This document shows positions 1 to 6,737 of a DNA stretch of 12,388 nucleotides, piece after piece; position 1 is the first letter of the stretch; each line of letters begins with the position of its first letter. A program made the position numbers and the translations under genes. The notes beneath the pieces were generated by a model. The model did no database searches. It was not told the origin of the DNA and was given only the letters and a program-made list of their open reading frames with translations. Source of the DNA: an uncultured Bacilli bacterium (lineage in GTDB: Bacteria > Bacillota_I > Bacilli_A > RF39 > UBA660); the NCBI GenBank assembly GCA_947630205.1, contig CANRGW010000025.1:1-12388 (forward strand). Direction: 5' to 3'.

Positions 1-1
1 C

Positions 2-385
2 CATGAAAAAGGTACGATTTTAACAAGTGAATATTTAAGTCAAGAATATTATAAGTTAAATAAAGATTATTTTGGTCCAAATGTTGTAGTTGATAAATTA
101 ATTCAATATGAATGGATGCGAATACCTCATTTTTATTACAATTTTTATGTTTATAAATATGCGATTGGCTTATCAGCGGCTTGTAAGATTGTTCATGATA
201 TTGAAACAAAAGGTGAAAGTGCTCGTCTTAAATATTTGAATTTCTTAAAAACAGGTGGTTCAATGTGTCCAAGTGAAGAACTTTTAGTATGTGATGTTGA
301 TATATCCAATCCTAAATTTATTGATGATGCAGCAAATTTATTTGAGGAAACTATTAAAGAATTTAGAGAAATCTATAGGAAGTAG
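2..385 (+). CDS. pepF: Oligoendopeptidase F, C-terminal part (5' end outside window)
   Basis: The open frame enters from the left edge and stops at TAG 383-385, giving the last 127 residues. It carries the conserved PepF/M3B C-terminal signature around residues 37-60 of the visible part (W-x-R-I-P-H-F-Y-Y-N-F-Y-V-Y-K-Y-A followed by G-L-S-A-A). It ends with the usual helical tail containing a glycine-rich 'LKTGGS' turn. PepF is a cytoplasmic zinc metallopeptidase that degrades short peptides of roughly 7-17 residues. The HExxH zinc motif lies upstream of the window and cannot be checked. The dnaJ start follows 10 bases after the stop and the dnaJ ribosome site overlaps the end of this gene, so the two are probably co-transcribed. 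Identification rests on family recall of the C-terminal motif. Confidence 0.9.
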   Translation, partial: HEKGTILTSEYLSQEYYKLNKDYFGPNVVVDKLIQYEWMRIPHFYYNFYVYKYAIGLSAACKIVHDIETKGESARLKYLNFLKTGGSMCPSEELLVCDVDISNPKFIDDAANLFEETIKEFREIYRK

Positions 386-395
386 GTTGTAAAAT

Positions 396-1517
396 ATGAA
401 TAAAAGAGATTATTATGAAGTATTGGGAGTAAGTAAAAATGCAACAGATGATGAAATAAAAAGTGCTTTTCGAAAACTTGCCAAGAAATATCATCCTGAT
501 ATCAGTAAAGAACCAGATGCAGAAGCGAAGTTTAAAGAAGTTCAAGAAGCCTATGCTGTTTTATCAGATGCTACCAAGAGAAAACAATATGACCAATTTG
601 GACATGCAGCATTTGATAATAATGGAGCCGGAGGTGGAGGCTTTTCTGGTTTTGATTTTTCCGGATTTGATGTTGATTTAGATGATATTTTAGGTAATAT
701 GTTTGGTGGTGGCTTTGGTTTTTCTGGTGGTGCTAGAAGAAAAAATACAAGAAGTCGAGGAGACGATGTTTTATATCACATGACTTTAACTTTTGAAGAG
801 GCTGCATTTGGTGCTTCAAAAGATGTTAAAATTGATACAAGTATAAGTTGCCCTGATTGTGATGGTAAAGGAGGACATGATGAGTCAACTTGTGATGTTT
901 GTCATGGAAGCGGGACAATTACAACGGAGCAAAGAACAATTTTAGGTTCCTTTTTATCTAAAACAACTTGTACTAATTGTGGTGGAACTGGTAAAACTTT
1001 TAAAAGACGTTGTACAACTTGTAATGGACGTGGTAGTATAAAGAAAAATCGGACGATTACAGTTCATGTACCTAGTGGTATTGATAATGGAATGCGTCTT
1101 CGAGTAAGTGGTAAAGGTGAAGCCGGCCGAAATGGAGGACCAGCAGGAGATTTGTATCTTGAGTTTAGTGTTCAAGAACATAGTTTCTTTAAACGTGATG
1201 GTGATGATATTTATTTAAATGTTCCAATTACTATAACGGATGCTGTTTTAGGATGTAAAAAAGATATCAGAACTCTTGAGTCTGTTGTTACTTTAAATGT
1301 AAAACCAGGAACTAATACAAATGATAAGCAACGTATTAAAGGTAAAGGTATTAAAAATGAAAGTACAGGTAAATGTGGAGATATGTATATTATCTTTGAA
1401 GTTGTTTTACCAGATAAATTAAGTCGTGAACAAAAGAATTTATTTGAAAAATTATCCGAGACAAATTTAGAAAATACAACTTATAGTAAATTCACCAAAT
1501 TTGTTAATAAAAAATAA
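396..1517 (+). CDS. dnaJ: Chaperone protein DnaJ (Hsp40)
   Basis: A full-length type I DnaJ of 373 residues, the usual length. The J-domain spans residues 5-68 with the HPD tripeptide at 33-35, which stimulates DnaK ATPase. A Gly/Phe-rich linker follows at about 77-112. The zinc-binding domain has four CxxCxGxG repeats starting at C152, C166, C192 and C206, all intact. The C-terminal substrate-binding domains fill residues 215-345. It acts in the cytosol with DnaK and GrpE in folding and heat shock. The ATG at 396 follows the AGGAAGTAGG region at the pepF stop. Unlike the common hrcA-grpE-dnaK-dnaJ order, the upstream gene is pepF and the downstream gene points the other way; no CIRCE operator is visible. 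A strong terminator follows. Confidence 0.97.
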   Translation: MNKRDYYEVLGVSKNATDDEIKSAFRKLAKKYHPDISKEPDAEAKFKEVQEAYAVLSDATKRKQYDQFGHAAFDNNGAGGGGFSGFDFSGFDVDLDDILGNMFGGGFGFSGGARRKNTRSRGDDVLYHMTLTFEEAAFGASKDVKIDTSISCPDCDGKGGHDESTCDVCHGSGTITTEQRTILGSFLSKTTCTNCGGTGKTFKRRCTTCNGRGSIKKNRTITVHVPSGIDNGMRLRVSGKGEAGRNGGPAGDLYLEFSVQEHSFFKRDGDDIYLNVPITITDAVLGCKKDIRTLESVVTLNVKPGTNTNDKQRIKGKGIKNESTGKCGDMYIIFEVVLPDKLSREQKNLFEKLSETNLENTTYSKFTKFVNKK

Positions 1518-1580
1518 GAGTAAATAAATTGATAGAGACTGTCTTTAATTAAGATAATTTTTCTATCATTTTTTACTCTT
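1514..1580. terminator. Bidirectional terminator between convergent dnaJ and DUF192 genes
   Basis: An interrupted long stem: AAGAGTAAA near 1516-1524 pairs with TTTACTCTT at 1572-1580, and TGATAGA (1530-1536) pairs with TCTATCA (1562-1568). A small TCTT/AAGA hairpin sits in the loop. T runs follow on the plus strand and, on the minus strand, A runs on the opposite arm supply the U tract. The stem covers the stop codons of both genes, so it can end transcription from either side. Confidence 0.75.
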
Positions 1581-1887
1581 TTATCTTTAAAAAATCATTT
1601 ATTTTTAAGTTTTCAAGGAAATTAGTTGGAAATTCATAAACATAATATGCATGAGGTTTAATAATTATTTGATTTTTTTTAACACTTCTAGTATAATATA
1701 GAACTTGATTATTTTGGTTGGTCATCACAACATCAATTTCTTCTTTCATAAAGAAGGTATGAATACTATTAGTTTTTAACCGAAGACAATAATCAATATT
1801 TTTTTTAAACATTAACCCTTTAAATTTTTTCCAAAAGGTATCAGCAATTTCTAAATTTATTTCTTTTTTGTTTATTATAACTTTCAT
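1573..1887 (-). CDS. DUF192 family protein
   Basis: A 104-residue protein with the whole DUF192 pattern: 'ADT' followed by a GLM motif at residues 24-26, then S-I-H-T-F-F-M at 41-47, I-D-V-V at 51-54, and the later A-Y-Y-V-Y-E-F-P segment around 80-87. The molecular role of DUF192 is not established. Many members are secreted or periplasmic, but no signal peptide is visible here, so this copy is probably cytoplasmic. The start is supported by AGAGG four bases before the ATG and by a consensus promoter upstream on the minus strand. It is convergent with dnaJ and divergent from the RelA/SpoT-like gene. Length matches a minimal single-domain member. Confidence 0.85.
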   Translation of the reverse strand: MKVIINKKEINLEIADTFWKKFKGLMFKKNIDYCLRLKTNSIHTFFMKEEIDVVMTNQNNQVLYYTRSVKKNQIIIKPHAYYVYEFPTNFLENLKINDFLKIKE

Positions 1888-1906
1888 AATACCTCTTTAC
1901 TTTTTC

Positions 1907-1935
1907 TTGAATTTAATATATCATAAAGATAGAAT
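1907..1935 (+). promoter_or_regulatory. Candidate promoter of the RelA/SpoT-like gene, overlapping the opposing promoter
   Basis: TTGAAT (1907-1912), 17 bases, TAGAAT (1930-1935). The -10 is a 5/6 and the -35 a 4/6 match. It would start transcription at about 1941-1943, only a few bases before the ATG at 1946, so the message would be nearly leaderless. This agrees with the absence of a Shine-Dalgarno before that ATG. Weaker than the opposing promoter. Confidence 0.4.
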
Positions 1936-1942
1936 TTGTCAA
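1915..1942 (-). promoter_or_regulatory. Sigma-A type promoter of the DUF192 gene
   Basis: Read on the minus strand, TTGACA (plus 1942-1937) is a perfect -35, then 16 bases, then TATATT (plus 1920-1915), a 5/6 match to the -10. It lies about 30 bases upstream of the DUF192 ATG with AGAGG in between. It occupies the same bases as the weaker plus-strand promoter candidate. Confidence 0.75.
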
Positions 1943-1945
1943 GAA

Positions 1946-2692
1946 ATGAGTGATATAGTGCTAGATAAAGATACTTTAATTACAGATAGTTATTATAGGA
2001 AAATAGATGATGATGTTAATGCTTATTTAAATGATCCTAAAAGAGTTGAAGTCTCAACTTATGATTTATTAGATGAAAAGCATAAAGAAAGTGTTGATGA
2101 ATGTGTTGCTGAAACTTTAGAAGCAGCGAAAAGAGCCGAACAAGCAATATCAATGGATTTAAATGAATTACTTCCAATTGGAGGAGTAAATCGTTTTGCA
2201 GAATTTAAAAAAAGATTAAAACCTATGGATAGTTTAAGAAGAAAGATTATTGCTGATAGTAAAGATTATGGTGGTTCTTATCGAAGAGCAGCTCATAATA
2301 TATGTGATAGTGTTCGTTATACAATTATAATCGGTGATGATGATAGCTATGTTAATCAAGTTGATGAATATTTACACAACTTAGAAGATTTAGGCTATGA
2401 AGTTGTTGATTTCAAAAATAATTGGGGAAAACCTTATTATCAAGGTATTAATGTAAGAATTGCTTCAAGATTTAATTCAGATATGATATTTGAAATTCAA
2501 TTTCATACGACCTTTGGTTATGAAATTAAAGAAGGATTTACAAGGACTTTATATAAAGTTAGTCGTGATACTTTAGCCCCTCATAGTTTAAGAGTAAGGG
2601 CTAATCAATTAAGAAAGTTTTTACAATCTAAAGTCCCTGTTCCAATTAATGCCGTAGGGTATGATTATGACCCTGAAGTAAAAAGGAGGTAA
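1946..2692 (+). CDS. RelA/SpoT-like nucleotidyltransferase-fold protein
   Basis: A 248-residue protein. An acidic, helical N-terminal part (residues 1-95) precedes a domain with the motif order of the RelA/SpoT synthetase fold: R98-R99-K100, then D121-S-V-R-Y, then K-N-N-W-G, Y-x-G-I-N (N169), and E183-I-Q-F-H-T with a following K-E. In true (p)ppGpp synthetases these positions correspond to RxKxxS, the metal-binding D, GYRSxH and the EIQ(I/V)RT glutamate. Here N replaces H in the fourth motif. A broad family with this 'RYT...YxGIN...EIQFHT' pattern occurs in bacteria and phages; its substrate is not known to me. The ATG at 1946 was chosen because the longer frame from 1868 would run into the opposite DUF192 gene. 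There is no clear Shine-Dalgarno. The downstream small gene starts four bases after the stop. Confidence 0.6.
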   Translation: MSDIVLDKDTLITDSYYRKIDDDVNAYLNDPKRVEVSTYDLLDEKHKESVDECVAETLEAAKRAEQAISMDLNELLPIGGVNRFAEFKKRLKPMDSLRRKIIADSKDYGGSYRRAAHNICDSVRYTIIIGDDDSYVNQVDEYLHNLEDLGYEVVDFKNNWGKPYYQGINVRIASRFNSDMIFEIQFHTTFGYEIKEGFTRTLYKVSRDTLAPHSLRVRANQLRKFLQSKVPVPINAVGYDYDPEVKRR

Positions 2693-2696
2693 TGGT

Positions 2697-2966
2697 ATGA
2701 AAGAAGAAATGGGTGAAGAAATTCAGATTAAATATTATAGGAGAAAAAGTGGAATAATTGTTCGCGTAATTGATGATATAACGCTTGAATATTTAAATGA
2801 AGAATGTGAATGGGTTCCTAATCAAGAATGGTATATTGCTATGTTTATTGATGGGGAAGATGACTATGAAGAAATTTCTGAAGAATATGTAAATAGTGTA
2901 ATAAAAAATAAACTTAATTCAACGATAAATGTTTTTGAAAGTGGACCAAGAAAAATACTTAAGTAA
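2697..2966 (+). CDS. Small acidic protein of unknown function
   Basis: An 89-residue protein, strongly acidic in its middle (clusters such as DGEDDYEEISEEY around residues 52-64), with aromatic residues (W39, W43, several Y). I do not recognise a family and see no signal peptide or membrane segment. The ribosome site GGAGG (2685-2689) overlaps the last codons of the RelA/SpoT-like gene and sits seven bases before the ATG, so the two are translated from one message and probably coupled. A partner or antidote role for the upstream enzyme-like protein is possible but is inference from position and charge only. A terminator follows directly. Confidence 0.7.
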   Translation: MKEEMGEEIQIKYYRRKSGIIVRVIDDITLEYLNEECEWVPNQEWYIAMFIDGEDDYEEISEEYVNSVIKNKLNSTINVFESGPRKILK

Positions 2967-2977
2967 AATAAGTGTTA

Positions 2978-3008
2978 AAAAGCAAGATATTTCTTGTCTT
3001 TTTTTTTT
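2978..3008 (+). terminator. Intrinsic terminator after the RelA/SpoT-like pair
   Basis: GCAAGA (2982-2987) and TCTTGT (2992-2997) form a six-pair stem (one G-U) with a TATT loop, flanked by further A-T pairs and followed by a ten-T tract (2999-3008). The right arm doubles as the -35 region of the ftsK promoter. Confidence 0.8.
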
Positions 3009-3022
3009 GATGATAGTATAAT
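2994..3022 (+). promoter_or_regulatory. ftsK promoter embedded in the preceding terminator
   Basis: TTGTCT (2994-2999, 4/6 to TTGACA), 17 bases, TATAAT (3017-3022, perfect). The -35 lies inside the terminator's right arm and the T tract fills the spacer. The ftsK ATG is 23 bases downstream of the -10, with a GTAGG ribosome site. Confidence 0.7.
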
Positions 3023-3045
3023 TATTATGTAGAAAGTAGGTTAAC

Positions 3046-5301
3046 ATGGCAAAGAAAAAAAATAAAAAAGAACCTAAAAAAAAATTTCAATATCAAAATG
3101 AATTATATGGTATTTTATATATATTAGTTGGAATTTTAGGTATATGTGGATATGGTCCTTGTGGTGAATTAATTTGTGCTTTTTCCGCTTTTTTATTCGG
3201 AACGTTATATTTTATTTTTTTAATATTTTTAATAGTAATGGGTTTTTATATTCTTTTAAAGAAAGAATATCCTGATTTTTTTAATACTAAAATGATTGGG
3301 GCGTATATATTAATAATTGGTTTGTTGATGCTTTTACATATGTCTTATGTAAAAGAAGGATTTTTAGGATTTTCAGAAACTTTAAAAGTAACTTTTTCAA
3401 ATTTAATGAGTGTTTTTGATATTGTTGAAGGTGCTAATCGAACTTTAACTTTTCAAAATATTGGTGGGGGTTTAATTGGTGGATTTTTCTTAAGTCTTTT
3501 TGCTAGTTTATTTGATGTATCGGGAGTAAAAATAATTTATATTGTTTTTATTAGTTTTGGTATCCTTATAATTACTGGTATCAGTATTGCTGACTTGGTT
3601 TCTAATTTTGTTAGTCAAAGTAAAAAAATGATGCCTCATCGAAAAGAGAAAAATGCAGAAGATAGTCATGATAAAGTTAAGATAAATGACCATGAAGAAG
3701 ATGATGATGGCAAGATTGTTATTTCAAATATTAATGATTTAAAAGCTGCTAAAATTGTTGATAACAATGTTGATAATAATGTAGAAGAAGTAGTAACAAA
3801 TGTAGTTGATGATAAACCTAAGTTAAATGAAAATTATAAATTACCTCCTTTAAATTTACTTGATCCTCCTAAAAAAGTTAAAAATAATAATCAAGCAGAT
3901 ATTGAAAGCAATATTGTTAAATTAGAAGAAGTATTAGGAGAGTTTGGAATAACGGGACATGTTGTAGAAGTAACTGTAGGTCCTGCTATTACGCAGTATG
4001 AATTAGAACTTAAAGCCGGTACTAAATTAAGTAGATTAACAAGTATTGATAAAGAGATAAGTTTGGCACTTGCTACTAAAGATATTCGTATTCAAGCACC
4101 AATTCCTGGTAAAAGTACTGTTGGAATAGAAATTTCTAATAAATTCCCAACAACAGTTTTTATTAGAGAAATTATGGAAAAATTAGTTGCTGAAAAATCA
4201 AGCAATAAGTTATTGGTAGCACTTGGTAAAGATATTTTAAGTAAACCTAAATATTGTGAAATAAATAAAACACCCCATTTATTAGTTGCCGGTGCAACTG
4301 GTTCCGGAAAATCAGTTTGTATTAACTGTATTTTGGTAAGTATTTTGATGAATGCTAAACCGGATGAAGTAAAATTATTGTTAGTTGACCCAAAAAAGGT
4401 TGAATTATCAATTTTTAATGGAGTTCCTCATTTATTAGCACCCGTTGTAACAGATCCTAAAAAGGCAAGTGTGGCTCTTTCTAAAATCGTTAAAGAGATG
4501 GAAGATAGATATGATATTTTTGAAGAAAAGAAAGTTAAAAATATCGAGTCATATAATGAAATGGTTGAAAGAAATAATAAAAAGTTAAGTGATGATGAAA
4601 AAATAAAAAAGATGCCTTATATTGTAGTTATTGTTGATGAACTTGCTGATTTAATGCTTGTTGCTAGTAAAGAAGTTGAAGACTCAATTATGCGTATTAC
4701 ACAAATGGCAAGAGCTGCTGGTATTCATTTAATTATTGCAACTCAAAGACCTTCGACCGATGTTATTACAGGTGTTATTAAAGCCAATATTCCATCACGG
4801 ATTTCTTTTGCTGTTTCAAGTGGGATCGATTCTCGTACAATCTTAGATAGAATAGGGGCTGAAAAGTTACTTGGTCGAGGAGATATGTTATTTATGCCAA
4901 TGGGTGAGTCAACTCCTAGTCGTATTCAAGGTGCTTGGATTACTGAAGATGAAGTTAAAAGAGTTGTTGATTATACAATTAGTCAACAAAAGGCTATCTA
5001 TGATGAAAAAATGTTAAATTTAAATACTATTACAGAGGCTAATCTTGATAAAATAGATGCAACTACGGATTTAAAAGAAGAATATGAAGATCCTTTATAT
5101 GATGAAATAGTTGAATTTGTTATTACAAGTGGAAAAGCCAGTGCCTCTCTTTTACAAAGAAGATTTAAACTTGGTTATAATCGAGCTGCTAGAATTGTTG
5201 ATTTACTTGAAGAAAGAGGAATTATTGGACCTCAAAATGGTTCTAAACCAAGAGAAGTTTTAGTAAAACTTGAAAATCAAGAAGAAGATGAAACAATTTA
5301 A
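3046..5301 (+). CDS. ftsK: DNA translocase FtsK/SpoIIIE
   Basis: A 751-residue protein of normal family length. The N-terminus is lysine-rich, then hydrophobic membrane segments lie at roughly residues 20-40, 43-72, 83-100 and 143-182. An acidic, asparagine-rich linker follows (about 200-285). The motor domain has Walker A GATGSGKS at 416-423, Walker B I-V-V-I-V-D-E (D531) and the downstream T-Q-R-P-S-T-D region. The C-terminal winged-helix gamma domain, which reads chromosome orientation sequences, covers about 682-745 and includes R-A-A-R-I-V-D-L-L-E. The protein pumps DNA across the division septum and assists chromosome dimer resolution. It has its own promoter. The broken cysteine-protease-like gene follows 20 bases after the stop and could be read on the same message. 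Confidence 0.96.
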   Translation: MAKKKNKKEPKKKFQYQNELYGILYILVGILGICGYGPCGELICAFSAFLFGTLYFIFLIFLIVMGFYILLKKEYPDFFNTKMIGAYILIIGLLMLLHMSYVKEGFLGFSETLKVTFSNLMSVFDIVEGANRTLTFQNIGGGLIGGFFLSLFASLFDVSGVKIIYIVFISFGILIITGISIADLVSNFVSQSKKMMPHRKEKNAEDSHDKVKINDHEEDDDGKIVISNINDLKAAKIVDNNVDNNVEEVVTNVVDDKPKLNENYKLPPLNLLDPPKKVKNNNQADIESNIVKLEEVLGEFGITGHVVEVTVGPAITQYELELKAGTKLSRLTSIDKEISLALATKDIRIQAPIPGKSTVGIEISNKFPTTVFIREIMEKLVAEKSSNKLLVALGKDILSKPKYCEINKTPHLLVAGATGSGKSVCINCILVSILMNAKPDEVKLLLVDPKKVELSIFNGVPHLLAPVVTDPKKASVALSKIVKEMEDRYDIFEEKKVKNIESYNEMVERNNKKLSDDEKIKKMPYIVVIVDELADLMLVASKEVEDSIMRITQMARAAGIHLIIATQRPSTDVITGVIKANIPSRISFAVSSGIDSRTILDRIGAEKLLGRGDMLFMPMGESTPSRIQGAWITEDEVKRVVDYTISQQKAIYDEKMLNLNTITEANLDKIDATTDLKEEYEDPLYDEIVEFVITSGKASASLLQRRFKLGYNRAARIVDLLEERGIIGPQNGSKPREVLVKLENQEEDETI

Positions 5302-5308
5302 ATAAAGT

Positions 5309-5316
5309 GGGGGGGG
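5309..5316 (+). promoter_or_regulatory. Eight-G ribosome-binding tract
   Basis: An uninterrupted run of eight G lies five bases before the ATG at 5322 and is the only plausible Shine-Dalgarno there, pairing with the CCUCC of 16S rRNA partly by G-U. Such a run is exceptional in this AT-rich DNA and is a typical slippage site. Confidence 0.6.
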
Positions 5317-5321
5317 AATTT

Positions 5322-5783
5322 ATGGAGTTAAAAAGAGAAGACGGCAGTACCTCAAAAGATGGTATTAATAATAATACATATAGAATGTTATTTAGTGATT
5401 TTTTCGATTTACCTTTAAATGAACAAATGCTAAGTTCTAATAGAGATATTTATAATACTTTAGGTTTTTATACAATGTTTTATGAAAGAAAACTTTTCAT
5501 AAGTTTATTGAAATATTTTATGAATAACCAATTAAAGCGTAGATTTAATGTTGATTTAAGAAAAATAAATTATAATGAAGAAACTAAAAATTATGAGTAT
5601 CGATTTTATGATAGAGTTATTACTTTCGATATGATTTCTAAACATATATCAAATCCTAAAGTTCAAGAAATATTAAAATCTCGAAAAAGGTTTAAAGAAT
5701 GTCATAGTGGTTCATTAAAACTTGCGGCTAATATAAAAGGTTCTAAAGTAGTAACTGGCTATGCAACAATTGGAAATGTATGA
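5322..5783 (+). CDS. N-terminal half of a disrupted cysteine-protease/transglutaminase-like protein
   Basis: 153 residues. The ATG at 5322 has the G-rich ribosome site; a GTG at 5307 would lie in front of that site and is less likely. The protein is mostly helical with no signal peptide. Near its end, E-C-H-S-G-S (C127) is followed by K-V-V-T-G-Y, the layout of the catalytic Cys and the following TG strand in transglutaminase-like and papain-like folds. The frame then ends at TGA, the only TGA stop in the window, just where a catalytic-His segment would be expected. The next ORF, in another frame, begins with the expected Asp segment. I therefore read this as the front half of a gene broken by a small deletion or frameshift. 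A genuinely separate short protein is possible but less likely. Confidence 0.65.
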   Translation: MELKREDGSTSKDGINNNTYRMLFSDFFDLPLNEQMLSSNRDIYNTLGFYTMFYERKLFISLLKYFMNNQLKRRFNVDLRKINYNEETKNYEYRFYDRVITFDMISKHISNPKVQEILKSRKRFKECHSGSLKLAANIKGSKVVTGYATIGNV

Positions 5784-6090
5784 AAGTAAATTTGGTCCAA
5801 TGATTTTAGACTATACAATGAATATTAAAATGTCAAAAGAAAACTATTATTCTTTAGTAAATTTTCATGAAATAGCATCCTTTTTAGGTGAATTAGTTTT
5901 AAAAGATATTGATGTTATGGTTTATCTAGATTTAGGAGTAAAAGCAGGTGTATTGTTTCATGATGAAATAATGCGTGATATGATGAGAAATCAAGAAATA
6001 TTTTCCACGATCCCAACTAGTACTTATACTACAAAAATACAGGAAAAAATTGAAAGTACATCTGAAAAAGAACCAAAAAGAAGAAAATAA
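5776..6090 (+). CDS. C-terminal half of the disrupted cysteine-protease-like protein
   Basis: 104 residues from ATG 5776 (an in-frame ATG at 5761 would add five residues). It overlaps the end of the previous ORF by eight bases in a different frame. Its first residues, Y-E-S-K-F-G-P-M-I-L-D-Y-T-M-N, fit the strand that carries the catalytic Asp (D12) of transglutaminase-like folds. A helical region and a charged Lys/Arg/Glu tail follow. No good ribosome site is seen for either ATG; any translation would rely on coupling to the upstream stop. Together with the upstream ORF it makes a protein of about 260 residues that lacks the expected His-containing segment at the junction. A frameshifted or internally deleted gene is the best reading; a sequencing or assembly error could look the same. 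Confidence 0.6.
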   Translation: MYESKFGPMILDYTMNIKMSKENYYSLVNFHEIASFLGELVLKDIDVMVYLDLGVKAGVLFHDEIMRDMMRNQEIFSTIPTSTYTTKIQEKIESTSEKEPKRRK

Positions 6091-6093
6091 TAA

Positions 6094-6122
6094 TTTACTA
6101 TTAAAAAGATTTATGATATATT
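6094..6122 (+). promoter_or_regulatory. Candidate extended -10 promoter for the tail-anchored protein gene
   Basis: TTTACT (6094-6099, 4/6), 17 bases, TATATT (6117-6122, 5/6), with TGA directly before the -10 giving an extended -10. It lies about 28 bases before the ATG at 6151. A second TATAAT at 6128-6133 is too close to the ribosome site to be the likely -10. Confidence 0.5.
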
Positions 6123-6150
6123 GTTAATATAATAAAATAGGAGAGATCGT

Positions 6151-6708
6151 ATGAATACTAGTTATTTATTAAGTGTTTTAAATTTATATTTACTTAAAGA
6201 AAAAAACGGTAAACTTATTATTGAAGTAGATAATATTGATAATTTAGTTAAAGTTAATTTCTCTTATTCATTTGATCATAGTAATAAAACTTATGTTAAA
6301 ATTGCTAAAGATATGTTCTTTTCCGTTTTAAAAGAGATGTTACAAAAGTTTCAAGGCAATGCCGAAGTTTTAAAAGAAGAACTAACTAATAATATTTATA
6401 CTTTTTCTTTTTCTGATGAAAGGCGTATTTCTTTTATTAATTTCTCTTTAGAAGAAAGACAAAAAATTAGAAGTAATTTTTCTAATATAAAAGAAACAGT
6501 TAATTTAGTAGTAAATGATAATGAAAAAGTTGAAATAAAAGTCAAAGAAACTCCTAAATCTTATAATGATATTTATGCTAAACTTAAGAATTTTACTCCA
6601 TCTTTTTCCTTTGGATTTACAAGTTATATAAATTTGTTTTTAACAACTATTTGGATATTAGATGTTTTAATGATTGCCTTACTTGTATTTAAAGTATTTA
6701 TAAAATAA
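6151..6708 (+). CDS. Unknown protein with one C-terminal membrane segment
   Basis: A 185-residue protein that I do not recognise. The start is well set by AGGAGA (6139-6144) seven bases upstream. Residues 1-155 are soluble-looking, alternating charged and hydrophobic, with no signal peptide and no cysteine. Residues 158-183 form one strong hydrophobic helix ending in F-I-K, so the protein is probably tail-anchored with its main domain in the cytoplasm. It has its own promoter candidate and is followed by 214 bases of noncoding DNA before dnaB. It may be a lineage-specific membrane-associated protein; no function is assigned. Confidence 0.75.
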   Translation: MNTSYLLSVLNLYLLKEKNGKLIIEVDNIDNLVKVNFSYSFDHSNKTYVKIAKDMFFSVLKEMLQKFQGNAEVLKEELTNNIYTFSFSDERRISFINFSLEERQKIRSNFSNIKETVNLVVNDNEKVEIKVKETPKSYNDIYAKLKNFTPSFSFGFTSYINLFLTTIWILDVLMIALLVFKVFIK

Positions 6709-6737
6709 TAGAGATTAGAAATTGAATTTGTAAGATA

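Noticed and set aside
954..1181. Minus-strand ORF inside dnaJ
   Set aside because: It is the antisense shadow of the zinc-finger and C-terminal coding region, with Thr/Ser-rich low-complexity content and no ribosome site.
1868..1945. Longer N-terminus of the RelA/SpoT-like protein starting at 1868
   Set aside because: It would overlap the opposite DUF192 gene and its promoter, and the extra residues are a hydrophobic, low-complexity stretch read from AT-rich control DNA.
5781..5783. TGA read as tryptophan (genetic code 4) to explain the split gene
   Set aside because: Reading through TGA gives a TAA two codons later, and the C-terminal half is in another frame. Trp is encoded by TGG everywhere else.
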